Source of the DNA: Gammaproteobacteria bacterium
GTDB lineage: Bacteria > Pseudomonadota > Gammaproteobacteria > Pseudomonadales > Azotimanducaceae
Length of the DNA: 64,000 nt
Assembly: GCA_002690865.1 (NCBI GenBank)
Contig: NZGG01000024.1
Location: 1-64,000 of the forward strand
Direction: 5' to 3'
Under the pieces are notes generated by a model. The model saw nothing but the letters and a program-made list of their open reading frames with translations. It ran no database searches and had not been told where the DNA came from. Below are positions 1 through 9,251 of the stretch, in pieces (position 1 is the first letter of the stretch; the number at the start of each line of letters is the position of its first letter). Both the position numbers and the translations under genes were made by a program.

Positions 1-186
1 AATATTCTTTTAGATTGAGCATTATGTATTCTCTGTAACTACTCTAGCTGACGGATTGCAACGATTTTATAGGCCACCTGCTGACTGCAGAACATTTGTA
101 AAAGAAAGCTATTTACGAAAATAAGAAGAGGATCACACAAGCAAATGACATAAGCATTCTCAAATAGAAATATTCTTGATTTTCTG

Positions 187-1250
187 CAGCCCTTTCGGCA
201 CATGGTGCATGTGATGCAACTTGGTTTACTTGGTGCCAAGGTAATCAAAATCGAGCAATCCAATGTTGGTGACCACATGCGAAAGATTATCAACTACCCT
301 CAAGATCCTTAGATGTCACCTTCCTTCCTTGGAACGCACGTAAATAAAAGAAGCATGACGCTAAATGTTCGAACAATCGAAGCCATAAAGATCATTAAAA
401 AATTACTTTTAACTGCAGATGTCGTCTACTGTTCTGTGAGCGGATATGGACAAGAAGGACCTTGGCTGGTTCAGCCGCCTACGACGGCGCTATTCAAGCG
501 AAATCGCGAATGATGTGGCAGAATGGTCCTCCGAAGACTAGGCGTACGCGGACTGGTTTTATGGGGTTGATATGGGGACTGATCTAAATGCGGCTTTCGC
601 AATCGCGTCATCGCTGCACAGGCGGGCACTACCGGTTTAGGTCAATATATTGATGTCGCTATGATGGATCCAGTAGCATTAATGCTTGCAACTCAATGCA
701 ACAATTACTTCATCTAGGGAACATAAGAAAGATTAATAGGAAATGCCTCCCAAACGGGTTTCTCTGCGGCAGATTTGTTCACCACTAGAGATGGACTAAT
801 ACAAATAGCTGTTATCTCGCAAAACCAAGTAAAAAAATTATTCAAAGCCCTCAGCACAGACGACAGCTTAGAACAACCTAAATTTAAAACAGAAGCTGCG
901 AGAGTAGAATATTCCGACCATGTTCGTGAATTCATGGCCGATATATTTAAAACCAATACGACTCATCACTGGACAGCCAAACTACGTGAGGCTCGAGTAC
1001 CCATTGAGGAAATATGAAAAAGAGAGGAAGTAGCGTGAGGCCCTCAGTTTGATGCGCGAGAGATGTTCGAGGCAGGAGACTATCCTACGCCTGGCGGAAA
1101 GCTTATACCTTTAGTGAAGGCAGGGTAGAAGACTAATAAAGATCGGTCATCTATTCTATCCCCAGCACCATAACTGCGCCAGCATACTGAGGAGACACTA
1201 AAAGACTTTGCCTATAGTCACCCTACAATTCAAAAATTTCGAGGCGACAA
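187..1250 (+). pseudogene. Decayed class III (CaiB/BaiF) acyl-CoA transferase
   Basis: Translated fragments follow the CaiB/BaiF order from N- to C-terminus: PFGTW near 190, LGLLGAKVIKIEQ near 219-257, VNKRSMTLNV near 340-370, VSGYGQEGPW near 436-465, YDGAIQAKSRMM in a shifted frame near 480-515, GLGQYIDVAMMDP near 634-670, then a C-terminal stretch ending in HTEETLKDFAYSHPTI near 1190. Most fragments share one frame, but that frame is broken by stops at 310, 715, 724, 1015, 1033, 1126 and 1171, and the region about 485-630 is shifted. An intact member is about 400 codons, so this is a nearly full-length gene in advanced decay. Isolated open stretches such as 775-1017 are pieces of it. Intact relatives lie at 29224-31632 and 38583-39788. 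Confidence 0.88.
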
Positions 1251-1281
1251 CATTGTATGGCAATACGCAGTTCGGCTGCTT

Positions 1282-2139
1282 TCAAGCAACTATATGAGGT
1301 CTCATAGTCACTATCGCTCGGGTTTCGATCTGACGAATCCGCTCCATGGACACACCATACTTTTCTGCCAGTTCCTTCAAACCGACCTTAGAGTCTCTAA
1401 GCCAGCGCTGCGCCACGATATCTCTTGACCGCTCATCTAAAGAAGCCAGCGCCTCCTCTAAGCCCTTTTTCCGTATTGCCGTTAGTTCTCTAGCCGCCAC
1501 TACGAAAGCTGGGTCCTCACCCTCACCATTGGTGAGATAGCTCGACGGGCCCGCAACCAAATCTTCCTTTTCGACCTCGACGGGCTCAAAGCTCTCATCA
1601 TAACTTGACAGTCGCTGCTCCATTTCGAGGACTTCTTGAGGTTGAACACCTAAATCACTCGCTACTAGATCGATCTCCTCTTTGTTAAACCACCCCAACC
1701 TTTTCTTCGCCTTTCTAAGGTTGAAAAATAACTTGCGTTGGGCCTTAGTAGTGGCGACTTTGACAATTTTCCAATTCTTGAGAATAAACTCATGTATCTC
1801 AGCCTTTATCCAATGCACTGCAAACGAGACCAACCTTACATCGTGATCTAGGCTGAATCGTTTGACAGATTTCATTAGCCCTAGATTGCCCTGCTGAACT
1901 AGATCTTCTAATGGCAAACCATATCCTGCATAACCGCGAGCAATGTACACCACATAGTGTAGATGAGACATGACTATTTCTCGAACAGCCTCAAGATCAT
2001 CGTGCTCTCTATAACTTTTGAAAAGTTCCACTTCCCTTTCTTTAGATAACCTAGGAATATTTTTCAAGGAGTCAGTGTAGCTTTGTATGCTTCCAGCGGT
2101 AACTGCTGGAAGTTGAGACGAATAAGCCATCGATGTCAT
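1282..2139 (-). CDS. rpoH: RNA polymerase heat-shock sigma factor (sigma-32)
   Basis: This 285-residue protein has the length and layout of RpoH. Region 2 is present (DLVQQGNLGLMKSVKRF, then a region 2.3-2.4 stretch ending near WIKAEIHEF), followed by the RpoH box QRKLFFNLRK that separates RpoH from RpoD and RpoS. Region 4 has a helix-turn-helix near the C-terminus (LKELAEKYGVSMERIRQIE). RpoH directs core polymerase to chaperone and protease promoters and is normally controlled by DnaK/FtsH turnover and mRNA structure. The start is ATG at 2139; a second ATG lies three codons in. The gene stands alone, divergent from the Nudix gene, and is not beside ftsEX as in E. coli. Confidence 0.96.
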   Translation of the reverse strand: MTSMAYSSQLPAVTAGSIQSYTDSLKNIPRLSKEREVELFKSYREHDDLEAVREIVMSHLHYVVYIARGYAGYGLPLEDLVQQGNLGLMKSVKRFSLDHDVRLVSFAVHWIKAEIHEFILKNWKIVKVATTKAQRKLFFNLRKAKKRLGWFNKEEIDLVASDLGVQPQEVLEMEQRLSSYDESFEPVEVEKEDLVAGPSSYLTNGEGEDPAFVVAARELTAIRKKGLEEALASLDERSRDIVAQRWLRDSKVGLKELAEKYGVSMERIRQIETRAIVTMRPHIVA

Positions 2140-2327
2140 TTTTGTTTCTCTCTATACATTAAGGATGCTGCTGCCTAGATGAATACGCAATCATTGCGCT
2201 TACGGTTCATATTGTTGGGTTAGAAATCCTGATTTCAAGTGAACTTTTAGCGCTGTGTTAATTAAAGCGTCGATCAACACCCCAGATGAAATGCTAACAT
2301 TAATATAATAAAAGAAAAAAAACACTA

Positions 2328-2819
2328 ATGCTTATAGATAATATCGACTGGGAATATTGGCAACCCGAACAAATAGCCACATTGCTCTTTGTTATAAAAC
2401 AACAAGAAGTTCTGCTGATCCATAAAAAACGTGGTCTCGGCGCAGGGAAAATAAATGCCCCGGGCGGGAAACTCGAACTCGGAGAAACTCCAAAACAATG
2501 TGCGATTCGTGAAACAATAGAAGAATTATGTATCACACCAATCAATGTTAAGTCTGCCGGACAACTACTTTTCCATGCGGAGGATATGCCTCGAATACAT
2601 GGTCATATTTTCGTTGCGTCAGATTACATTGGCACGCCAACAGAAACTGTTGAAGCAATACCACTTTGGTTTAGCAAAAAAAAAGTTCCTTATGAAGAAA
2701 TGTGGGAAGCTGACCGCTACTGGCTTCCAGCGGTCCTATCTGGTCAAAGGGTAAGCGGAAGATTTATTTTTGCTCAGGGAAAGCTTATCGATTACAAGGT
2801 CGAAGTTTGTAACTTATAG
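2328..2819 (+). CDS. Nudix hydrolase, MTH1/MutT-like
   Basis: This 163-residue single-domain protein has the Nudix signature starting at GGKLELGE and running through RETIEEL. MTH1-type members remove pyrophosphate from oxidised purine nucleoside triphosphates, and the length and the INAPGGKLE context fit that group. Substrate choice is inferred. The Nudix box is imperfect: the glycine after REXXEEX is Cys (EELCI), and the hydrophobic residue after RE is Thr. The catalytic Glu residues are kept, so activity remains likely. The start ATG at 2328 has only an A-rich leader and no clear ribosome site. The gene is divergent from rpoH and convergent with the SulP gene. Confidence 0.85.
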   Translation: MLIDNIDWEYWQPEQIATLLFVIKQQEVLLIHKKRGLGAGKINAPGGKLELGETPKQCAIRETIEELCITPINVKSAGQLLFHAEDMPRIHGHIFVASDYIGTPTETVEAIPLWFSKKKVPYEEMWEADRYWLPAVLSGQRVSGRFIFAQGKLIDYKVEVCNL

Positions 2820-2870
2820 AATCGATTCGGATATTACTGATCTCTATCCAATGAGGGTATAAACGTTAAT

Positions 2871-4586
2871 TCAGATTCCTCCTAGCTTTTGAAATGCCTC
2901 GTCAGTGGTAAAGAAAACCTCTCCTTTCATACGCCGATAGAAATCTGTTTCCCTAAGCTTATCCATTACTGGACCCTTTACCTCTGCCAAATGGAGCGTA
3001 ACACCTATCTCCTCTAGGTTCTCCGACAGAGCCTCAATCATCTCCAAACCACTGGTGTCAATAAAGTTCGTCGCGGTAAAGATCATAAGTAAATTTTGTA
3101 CATCAGGTCTGTCTGCCAGTTCATTTAGAAAAAATGTTTCGATGTAACGAGCATTCACAAAGTAAAGACTCTCATCAATTCTTACAGCCAAAAGAGAGGA
3201 TGAAGTAGCAACCTGATGTCGCAATACATTTCGAAAATGCTCAGAGCCACCAACTCGGCCAACTACAGCAATATGCGGACGACTACTACTGCGAATGAGT
3301 AAAACAAATGAAATCACAACACCAATAATAATACCGGATTCTACCCCCACTATAAGAACAGCAAGAAATGTAAAACAAAATGTCACAGCATCAGAAGAGT
3401 TAAAAATAAAAATCTTTCGAAGAGCTGAGAAATCAATTAATTGTAGTGCTGAAATCACAATAATTGCTGACAAAATCGCTTTTGGTAAAAAATAAAACAT
3501 GGAGGAAAAAAAACATATTGCCAGAACAAGAAATACTGCGGTAACTATTGAGGCCATTGGCGTCCGCGCACCAGATGCAAAGTTAACAACCGTACGAGAA
3601 AAACTACCTGCGACTGGAAAGCCGCCAAATGAAGAAGCTCCGATATTCGCTAATCCTAGTCCAACGAGTTCCTGATTTGGTAAAATTTTCTCTCTCCTCT
3701 TACTTGCCATTGCAGTGCCAATGGAAATGCTCTCCATAAATATCACCATAGCGATCAAAAGGGCTGATGGAAGAAGATCTCGAAACTCGGCTAGGGACAA
3801 TGAAACCAGAGAAACGGAAGGAAGGCCTGAAGGCACAGGTCCCACTATCGGCAATCCGTATGTCCCATTAAGATTAAAAAGACTCGTGACAATAATACCT
3901 AAAATGACAATATACATTGGGGCTGTCTTTGTTAAAGCTGAAGCCCAAGATTTGGAAAAACGCAGGCGTAGCAGATAGCTTTCTAAACGTAAGCGACAAA
4001 AAATCAGAATTAAAAATGCTAAAAGGGAAATTACAAGTGCAGCAATATTGGCAGTGTGAGTTCCTAAATGAGAAAACACACCAATTAACCTAGTATCGGA
4101 AGAAGTTGATAGCCCTAGTAAAGGCGGCAGTTGGCTTGCAACTATTAAAATCGCTGCTGCAGTTATAAATCCAGTCACAACTGCATGACTGAGAAAACTA
4201 ATCACGTTGCCAAAATTAAGTAGCCGTAATAGCAAAAGCAATATACCAGTGATGAATCCAAGCTTTATAGTTACCGAGATATAATCTCCACTCCCCGGTG
4301 CCGCAAACGAGGAAGCAACCTCTAACGTCATCATTGCAATAATTGCTGTAGGCCCAACAGCAAGAGTTCTTGAACTACCAGCAAGTGAGTAAATAATTAA
4401 GGAACCAAGTGCAGCATAAAGTCCTGCCTCTGGTGGAAGTCCCGCAAGAAATGCATAGGCAATGACCTGGGGCACTGTGATAAAAAGCACGACAACGCCA
4501 GCCACAAAATCGGCGCGAAAAGTGTCAGAACTATACCCATCAGTCCAATCGAGAATGGGAAATAAAAAACTTAGCTTTTTCTTCAT
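2871..4586 (-). CDS. SulP-family anion transporter with STAS domain
   Basis: This 571-residue inner-membrane protein has the SLC26/SulP plan. An N-terminal cytoplasmic stretch is followed by about 12-14 hydrophobic segments, beginning with FVAGVVVLFITVPQVIAYAF and including the family-typical LPPEAGLYAA and GSFSRTVVNFASGA stretches. A cytoplasmic STAS domain closes the protein, with FIDTSGLEMIEAL near its usual ligand/phosphorylation loop. Members carry sulfate, bicarbonate or dicarboxylates by H+ or Na+ coupling; the substrate cannot be read here. I chose ATG 4586, preceded by AAGG, over an upstream in-frame TTG at 4628. It is a single gene between the convergent Nudix gene and the MaoC gene. 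Confidence 0.92.
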   Translation of the reverse strand: MKKKLSFLFPILDWTDGYSSDTFRADFVAGVVVLFITVPQVIAYAFLAGLPPEAGLYAALGSLIIYSLAGSSRTLAVGPTAIIAMMTLEVASSFAAPGSGDYISVTIKLGFITGILLLLLRLLNFGNVISFLSHAVVTGFITAAAILIVASQLPPLLGLSTSSDTRLIGVFSHLGTHTANIAALVISLLAFLILIFCRLRLESYLLRLRFSKSWASALTKTAPMYIVILGIIVTSLFNLNGTYGLPIVGPVPSGLPSVSLVSLSLAEFRDLLPSALLIAMVIFMESISIGTAMASKRREKILPNQELVGLGLANIGASSFGGFPVAGSFSRTVVNFASGARTPMASIVTAVFLVLAICFFSSMFYFLPKAILSAIIVISALQLIDFSALRKIFIFNSSDAVTFCFTFLAVLIVGVESGIIIGVVISFVLLIRSSSRPHIAVVGRVGGSEHFRNVLRHQVATSSSLLAVRIDESLYFVNARYIETFFLNELADRPDVQNLLMIFTATNFIDTSGLEMIEALSENLEEIGVTLHLAEVKGPVMDKLRETDFYRRMKGEVFFTTDEAFQKLGGI

Positions 4587-4866
4587 AAGACCTTTGGAGA
4601 AGATGCTTACCTCTAGCTTACAGAACAACTTTGATGATAGCTTTGCATTTCGCGAAATTAAAGAAAGCAGTAGTACCCAAAGCAGTTAACAAACCAACCA
4701 GTCCTAGATTGAGAAAAACTTGCATTATAAAATATCTATGGGTGACCTTCTTCGTTTAACTAACGATGAGTCCCGTGAGTAACGGCCGGTATTAACGTTA
4801 GTGTGCAATATGATGGAAGATATAGCTAAATTAAAGTGGAATGTTGCTAGGTAAAACTAGCTAAGA

Positions 4867-5328
4867 CTAGCCTTCACTAAATTGGTACTGGTCAGATAAT
4901 CTAGACACCATCAAAGTTACTTCTTGAGTCATAACCACTTCACCAGTATCTCTAGCTAGGGTATCCGAAAGCACAATAATCCCACGATCAGGTTTGGAGT
5001 TTGATGATTCAGCATCGATACAAACGGTATTATAAATGAGAAAATCAGAGGCTCTTGCAGGCTTAGGCAATCTAATTCGATCTTTCCCTAGCATTGCTAT
5101 AACTTGGATTTTATCGGCGTGATCATGGAAGAGCCTAGTACAAATTGCAAAAATGTGGAGCGAAGATGCGACTAACTCCCCAAATACCGATGCCTCAGCA
5201 GCTTTTTGATCGGTATGATAAGTATGAGGATCCCAAACTTTTGCAAATTTAATAACATCTGCATCGTTTAGCTGCCAAGTACCAACCTCACTACTGTAGC
5301 CAACTGGAATATTTTCGAAAAAAAGCAT
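4867..5328 (-). CDS. MaoC-like (hotdog) dehydratase
   Basis: This 153-residue single-hotdog protein has the hydratase-2 pattern: FAKVWDPHTYHTD followed by FGELVASSLH, containing the Asp and His positions used for catalysis in (R)-enoyl-CoA hydratases. The family hydrates or dehydrates acyl-CoA thioesters, and the setting of many CoA genes supports that substrate class. The start is ATG 5328. It reads toward the SulP gene with a spacer of about 280 bp. A short decayed coding remnant on the same strand lies just upstream at 5406-5650. The exact substrate is unknown. Confidence 0.82.
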   Translation of the reverse strand: MLFFENIPVGYSSEVGTWQLNDADVIKFAKVWDPHTYHTDQKAAEASVFGELVASSLHIFAICTRLFHDHADKIQVIAMLGKDRIRLPKPARASDFLIYNTVCIDAESSNSKPDRGIIVLSDTLARDTGEVVMTQEVTLMVSRLSDQYQFSEG

Positions 5329-5952
5329 TAAATTGCGTAACTCATTATAGAAGCAGTATTAAAAATTTCTTTTTGCTTATACGCTCTTGAATTTAAAGTC
5401 ATAATTTACGAGTTTCGCCTAGAAATAGAATTTTTCCAAGAAAGAGTAGTCAATTTCTGAGCCCCTTGTAACGCCTCAATCATAACAACCTGATCAAATA
5501 AACAGACATCCTGTTTCATTCGATCATAGCACCTTCAATAAATTCATTAATATCCAACGCAGTATTTAAGTTTACCCAATATTTAATACCCCATAATTCC
5601 TTCGCACATCCATTCATCCCAACTCGGAAATTAGCACTCCCAAATTGATACCCCTTTTATGTTTTGATCAACGCTCTTATAATTATATGAAGAAGCTTTA
5701 ATTATTGCCGCTTCAGCCAGCCTAGATAGTTATAAATTTTGCATCAGTCAAACTTGATCATATCTTCGGCAGGGAGTCCTAGAACCAAGACCAACCCATA
5801 AAGGTTGAGGGCAATTTAATGAGAACAGCGTATAATTTTCTCCCACATTTCAGTTGTGGCGCATTTTAAGAATGTAAAACAAGAATTTGGATGCTATTTC
5901 AATAAGACCATACTTAACGTTTAAGAGAATCATTTTTAGAGGAAGGAAAGCA
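5329..5952. other. Spacer of 624 bp with a short decayed coding remnant
   Basis: This AT-rich stretch separates the MaoC gene from the TonB receptor. On the minus strand about 5650-5406 encodes protein-like text in two frames (including NFRVGMNGCAKELWG, then a 34-codon ATG frame ending at 5406), suggesting a broken gene. I could not name the parent family. A weak Fur-like 15-mer at 5924-5938 (10 of 14 consensus positions) lies just before the receptor start. The rest shows no RNA gene or repeat. Confidence 0.4.
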
Positions 5953-7815
5953 GTGAAATCATTAGGAAGGTTACTTTTAGCAGTTGTCTTTTGTGCTAAC
6001 ACAGCATCAGCTTTAGGTAATAGCAAGGACATAAACAATGAAATAGAATGGATTGACGAAATTGAAGTGCAGGCAAAAAAGGTGGCTCTTGATGCTCCAG
6101 CTGGCACTTATGCCTCCGTAGTAACCCTTTTGCGATTTGACCCATCCATTGAGCTTCAGATAAGAGGTTTGGCGGAAGGGCAGGCTGACGTGACAACACG
6201 AGGGAGTCTATTTGAAAATGTCGGCTTCAAAATAGGGCCAATGACAATCTTAGATCCTCAGACAGGTCACTACGCTGCGGATATTCCAATCGATCCTCGT
6301 CTATTGTCCGCACCGGATGTGCAATTGGGAATGGAAAATACTTTCGCGGGATTTAACTCGAGTATTGCGACCATCGCCTATGGGATACCTCAAATCCAAA
6401 ATGGCGGCTCGATAAGGGCGGGTATTGGTAGCGATAATTTGCGCAACGAAACTCTTAGTGCTGCCTTCACGACCCCAGGCAAAGGAGAAGCAAACTTGGC
6501 ATTCCAGGGGTCTGCTGCGTTTTCTAAGGGGGACGGTAGCGTTGCTGATGGAGATCATTCTTTCCAACGTTTTAATCTTCAATTCCAACGGGTAACGAAC
6601 GACAGTCAGTCCGATATTATTTTAGCGTACCAGGACAAATTCTTTGGTTGGCCAGGAGCGTATACTGGTTTCGCGACACTTGCGGAAACAGACCATACAA
6701 AGACATCGCTGATCCTCGCGAATCATCGCCTTCAGATGACTAACGCATGGCTCGAGGTAGGCGGATATGTCCGAACGTTAGATGATGACTATGATTTCGA
6801 TAGAACGACTAAAGAATCTGGAACAACAGGAGCTTTTGACCATAAAACGCATGTTTATGGTATTGGTGTACATGGCGCAATTTATCGCGGGAATTGGGAT
6901 TGGACTTATGCTCTGCAACTAATGTCTGACAAATTGATTAGGTCAACCGACTTGAGCGAGGGAAGATTTACCTCTCGCGACTACCTTACCTTCAGTCTCT
7001 CTCCCTCACTAGTCATTTTAGATGCGAACGAGCGCAAAGTAATTCTTTCTGCAGGAGCTTCCGTTGACGTATCGAACCGTGATAGTAATTTAGTGTCACC
7101 AACACTCGGCATAGAATTTTTTCAAGCAACAAATAGGGGCTCCCGCTACCTAAAAGTTGAGTATGCTCGCAGTTCTCAGCTTCCTGGTTATACGGTACTG
7201 AACTCTCGACCAACCGGGATGTTTGGTGGCAATGCAATGCTCGGACGCGAACGGGCCGATCAAGCTTCTTTAGCACTTGGTTTCAAATCGAGCACTAGCA
7301 CTGCCGATTTGTCTTTTTTCTACCGACGTGACCGGGGCTTGGTGGACTGGACATACTCGAGCAGCGCACCGTTTTCAAGGCAGGCCAATGATGTAGATAT
7401 TGATGTTATCGGCACACAGCTTCTCCTGGGATATTCTTGGACTAAACTAAACATTACTGCTGGGTATACGTTTTTGGATAAGGACCCCAATTATGGCGAG
7501 GCCGCTGTGGATGCTAGTTTTTACGCTTTAAATTTTGCTCGTCATCGAGCAACCATAGCTATGCAATACCAAATCACAGAACAAATCGAATTTCGTCTAG
7601 ACAACGAATACCGGTTGCAAGAGAAAAATCCCCTACGAGACAGCTCAGCAGAATCTTATCTTGGGTCAGCATCAATAATTTGGGCTCCCGATGCCATAAA
7701 TGGTTTGACCATTTCTTCTTCTGTGGAAAACATGTTGGACGAAGATTTTCAGCAGTTTCCCGGAACACCTGCGTCAGGTCGCCAATTTAGCCTCAACTTC
7801 CAATATGAGCGGTAG
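5953..7815 (+). CDS. TonB-dependent outer-membrane receptor, BtuB-like plug
   Basis: I place the start at GTG 5953, because a strong GAGGAAGG ribosome site precedes it and it opens directly into a signal peptide (KSLGRLLLAVVF...ASALG). A TTG at 5887 is possible but less natural. The 620-residue product has a short N-terminal region with an IDEIEVQ TonB-box-like motif, a plug containing QADVTTRG and DPQTGHYAADIPI, and a long beta-barrel ending in aromatic FQYER. The plug motifs recall cobalamin-receptor-type plugs. The ligand is unknown. The gene is monocistronic and convergent with the calcium exchanger. Confidence 0.87.
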   Translation: MKSLGRLLLAVVFCANTASALGNSKDINNEIEWIDEIEVQAKKVALDAPAGTYASVVTLLRFDPSIELQIRGLAEGQADVTTRGSLFENVGFKIGPMTILDPQTGHYAADIPIDPRLLSAPDVQLGMENTFAGFNSSIATIAYGIPQIQNGGSIRAGIGSDNLRNETLSAAFTTPGKGEANLAFQGSAAFSKGDGSVADGDHSFQRFNLQFQRVTNDSQSDIILAYQDKFFGWPGAYTGFATLAETDHTKTSLILANHRLQMTNAWLEVGGYVRTLDDDYDFDRTTKESGTTGAFDHKTHVYGIGVHGAIYRGNWDWTYALQLMSDKLIRSTDLSEGRFTSRDYLTFSLSPSLVILDANERKVILSAGASVDVSNRDSNLVSPTLGIEFFQATNRGSRYLKVEYARSSQLPGYTVLNSRPTGMFGGNAMLGRERADQASLALGFKSSTSTADLSFFYRRDRGLVDWTYSSSAPFSRQANDVDIDVIGTQLLLGYSWTKLNITAGYTFLDKDPNYGEAAVDASFYALNFARHRATIAMQYQITEQIEFRLDNEYRLQEKNPLRDSSAESYLGSASIIWAPDAINGLTISSSVENMLDEDFQQFPGTPASGRQFSLNFQYER

Positions 7816-7823
7816 GCCTTCAT

Positions 7824-7884
7824 GACCACTTAGCTCGAAAGATTACGTGGTCTTAATCAGTGTTGTTATGGTCAATTTCAACAC
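7824..7884. terminator. Possible bidirectional hairpin region between convergent genes
   Basis: Two imperfect hairpins sit in the 76-bp convergent spacer: GACCAC (7824-7829) with GTGGTC (7847-7852), and GTGTTG (7860-7865) with CAACAC (7879-7884). Neither has a proper T-run, so intrinsic termination is only a guess from position. Confidence 0.22.
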
Positions 7885-7891
7885 AATGATT

Positions 7892-8842
7892 TCAATATAT
7901 AACAACCAAATAGGCCACATAACTAATCAGTAAAGCAATACCGAAATACCTACTCATTGTTGCTTTAGTCCACACAAATAACCATAGCAAGATAGCGCAT
8001 CCAAGCATCACCCAAATATCGAATACGATAAATTGTGGATTTACCGGTATGTCTGTGAGTAAAGCTGTAAATCCCAATATCGCCAGTATATTAAAAAGGT
8101 TACTACCAATCACATTGCCGATGATAACCTCTGAACTCCTATGAAAAGCAGCGACCACCGTCGTACTGAGTTCAGGTAAGGATGTACCTAATGCAATTAA
8201 ACTTAAGCCAATAACCGCTTCAGAGACCCCCCAGCCTCTTGCGAGACCGGCCGCACCATCAACAACAAGATTAGCTCCAAGCGGGAGCATGATAATACCT
8301 AATAAAACTAACAAGATGATTGCCCCAGCACTAGAAGGCAAACCAAATGCCTTCTTCAGTTCTTCTTCAGGATCATCCAGGCCGGGCATTACAGCTGCAC
8401 CCCTCGTGGTTAAAAAAAGAAAGATCACTAAAATTATAAGTAAACAAATTCCTTCAAACTTGGTGATTGGTTCAAATAACAGCATCACAATTAATATAAA
8501 GGACATCACAACCATCAGGCTAGCCTGCTTTACTAGGCCATCTTGAGCAAACGATATCGGATATATAAGAGCAGGCACTCCCATAACTAACAAGACATTA
8601 GCAATATTGCTTCCTACGACATTACCAACTGCAATCCCAGGATGACCTGACAAGGCAGAATAGCCCGAAACCATGAGCTCTGGCGCAGAGGTCCCCATTG
8701 CAACTATCGTCATTCCCACGATTACCGGCGAGAGATTTCTCTCACGCGCAAGTCCGAGCGAACCTCGGACCAAAAGTTCCCCACCGACGAGGAGATACAC
8801 AAAACCACCAAATAACTTCAAAGCATCAATAACATCAAACAT
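7892..8842 (-). CDS. Calcium/sodium antiporter, YrbG-like (CaCA family)
   Basis: This 316-residue membrane protein has two inverted alpha-repeats. The first has MGTSAPELMVSG and GNVVGSNIANVLL; the second has ALGTSLPELSTTVVAA and GNVIGSNLFNILA. About ten hydrophobic helices surround an acidic loop (PGLDDPEEELKKAFG). The GxSxPE and GNxxGSN motifs form the ion sites in K+-dependent and bacterial Na+/Ca2+ exchangers. It probably exports Ca2+ in exchange for Na+ or H+. Its start (8842) overlaps the end of the HAMP gene by 8 bp, so the two are probably co-translated. Confidence 0.93.
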   Translation of the reverse strand: MFDVIDALKLFGGFVYLLVGGELLVRGSLGLARERNLSPVIVGMTIVAMGTSAPELMVSGYSALSGHPGIAVGNVVGSNIANVLLVMGVPALIYPISFAQDGLVKQASLMVVMSFILIVMLLFEPITKFEGICLLIILVIFLFLTTRGAAVMPGLDDPEEELKKAFGLPSSAGAIILLVLLGIIMLPLGANLVVDGAAGLARGWGVSEAVIGLSLIALGTSLPELSTTVVAAFHRSSEVIIGNVIGSNLFNILAILGFTALLTDIPVNPQFIVFDIWVMLGCAILLWLFVWTKATMSRYFGIALLISYVAYLVVIY

Positions 8843-9251
8843 CTTTAGATCTTATATTTTCATTTTCCAGATGTCTCACGAGGTCATTGAGATTATCTGC
8901 AAGATAAGCAATCTCATCATCACCGCGAACGTCCGCTCTCGCTGTCAGTTCGCCTTCCTGAACCCTCTTGACCAAATCAACAAGCTTGTGGATACGCCGT
9001 GTTAGATGATAACTAATAAGTATTCCACTAATAATGGCAAAAGCGGATAAAGCTAACGCCACTTCTAAAAGAGCAGAACCGCTCTCCCAATCACCATAAA
9101 AGACCTCAATCCCGCTATTCTTAGCGATTTGCTGCGCTGAAACTTCTAGCCCCAATTCTGCAGAAGTTTTAAAAGCAAAGATTGCAAAAGCCATCGAGGT
9201 TAAGAGAACGACAAGTACCAAAGTCAATGATATTTTTAGTTTTATGTCCAA
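8835..9251 (-). CDS. HAMP-domain membrane protein without output domain
   Basis: This 138-residue protein has an N-terminal helix (about 8-29), a periplasmic loop of about 30 residues, a second helix (about 61-80), and a HAMP domain (about 81-132: RRIHKLVDLVKRVQEGELT then DDEIAYLADNLNDLVRHLE). Nothing follows the HAMP domain: no kinase, cyclase or chemoreceptor module. HAMP domains normally relay membrane signals to such outputs, so this may modulate a partner. The obvious candidate is the exchanger it overlaps by 8 bp. The predicted start is TTG 9251 with no clear ribosome site. Confidence 0.78.
   Translation of the reverse strand: MDIKLKISLTLVLVVLLTSMAFAIFAFKTSAELGLEVSAQQIAKNSGIEVFYGDWESGSALLEVALALSAFAIISGILISYHLTRRIHKLVDLVKRVQEGELTARADVRGDDEIAYLADNLNDLVRHLENENIRSKDV

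Noticed and set aside
775-1017. 80-codon open frame as a separate gene
   Set aside because: It is one in-frame fragment of the decayed CoA-transferase; flanking text in the same frame is also family-like.
3715-3978. Plus-strand open frame inside the SulP gene
   Set aside because: It is antisense to conserved transmembrane helices and has no family character or ribosome site.
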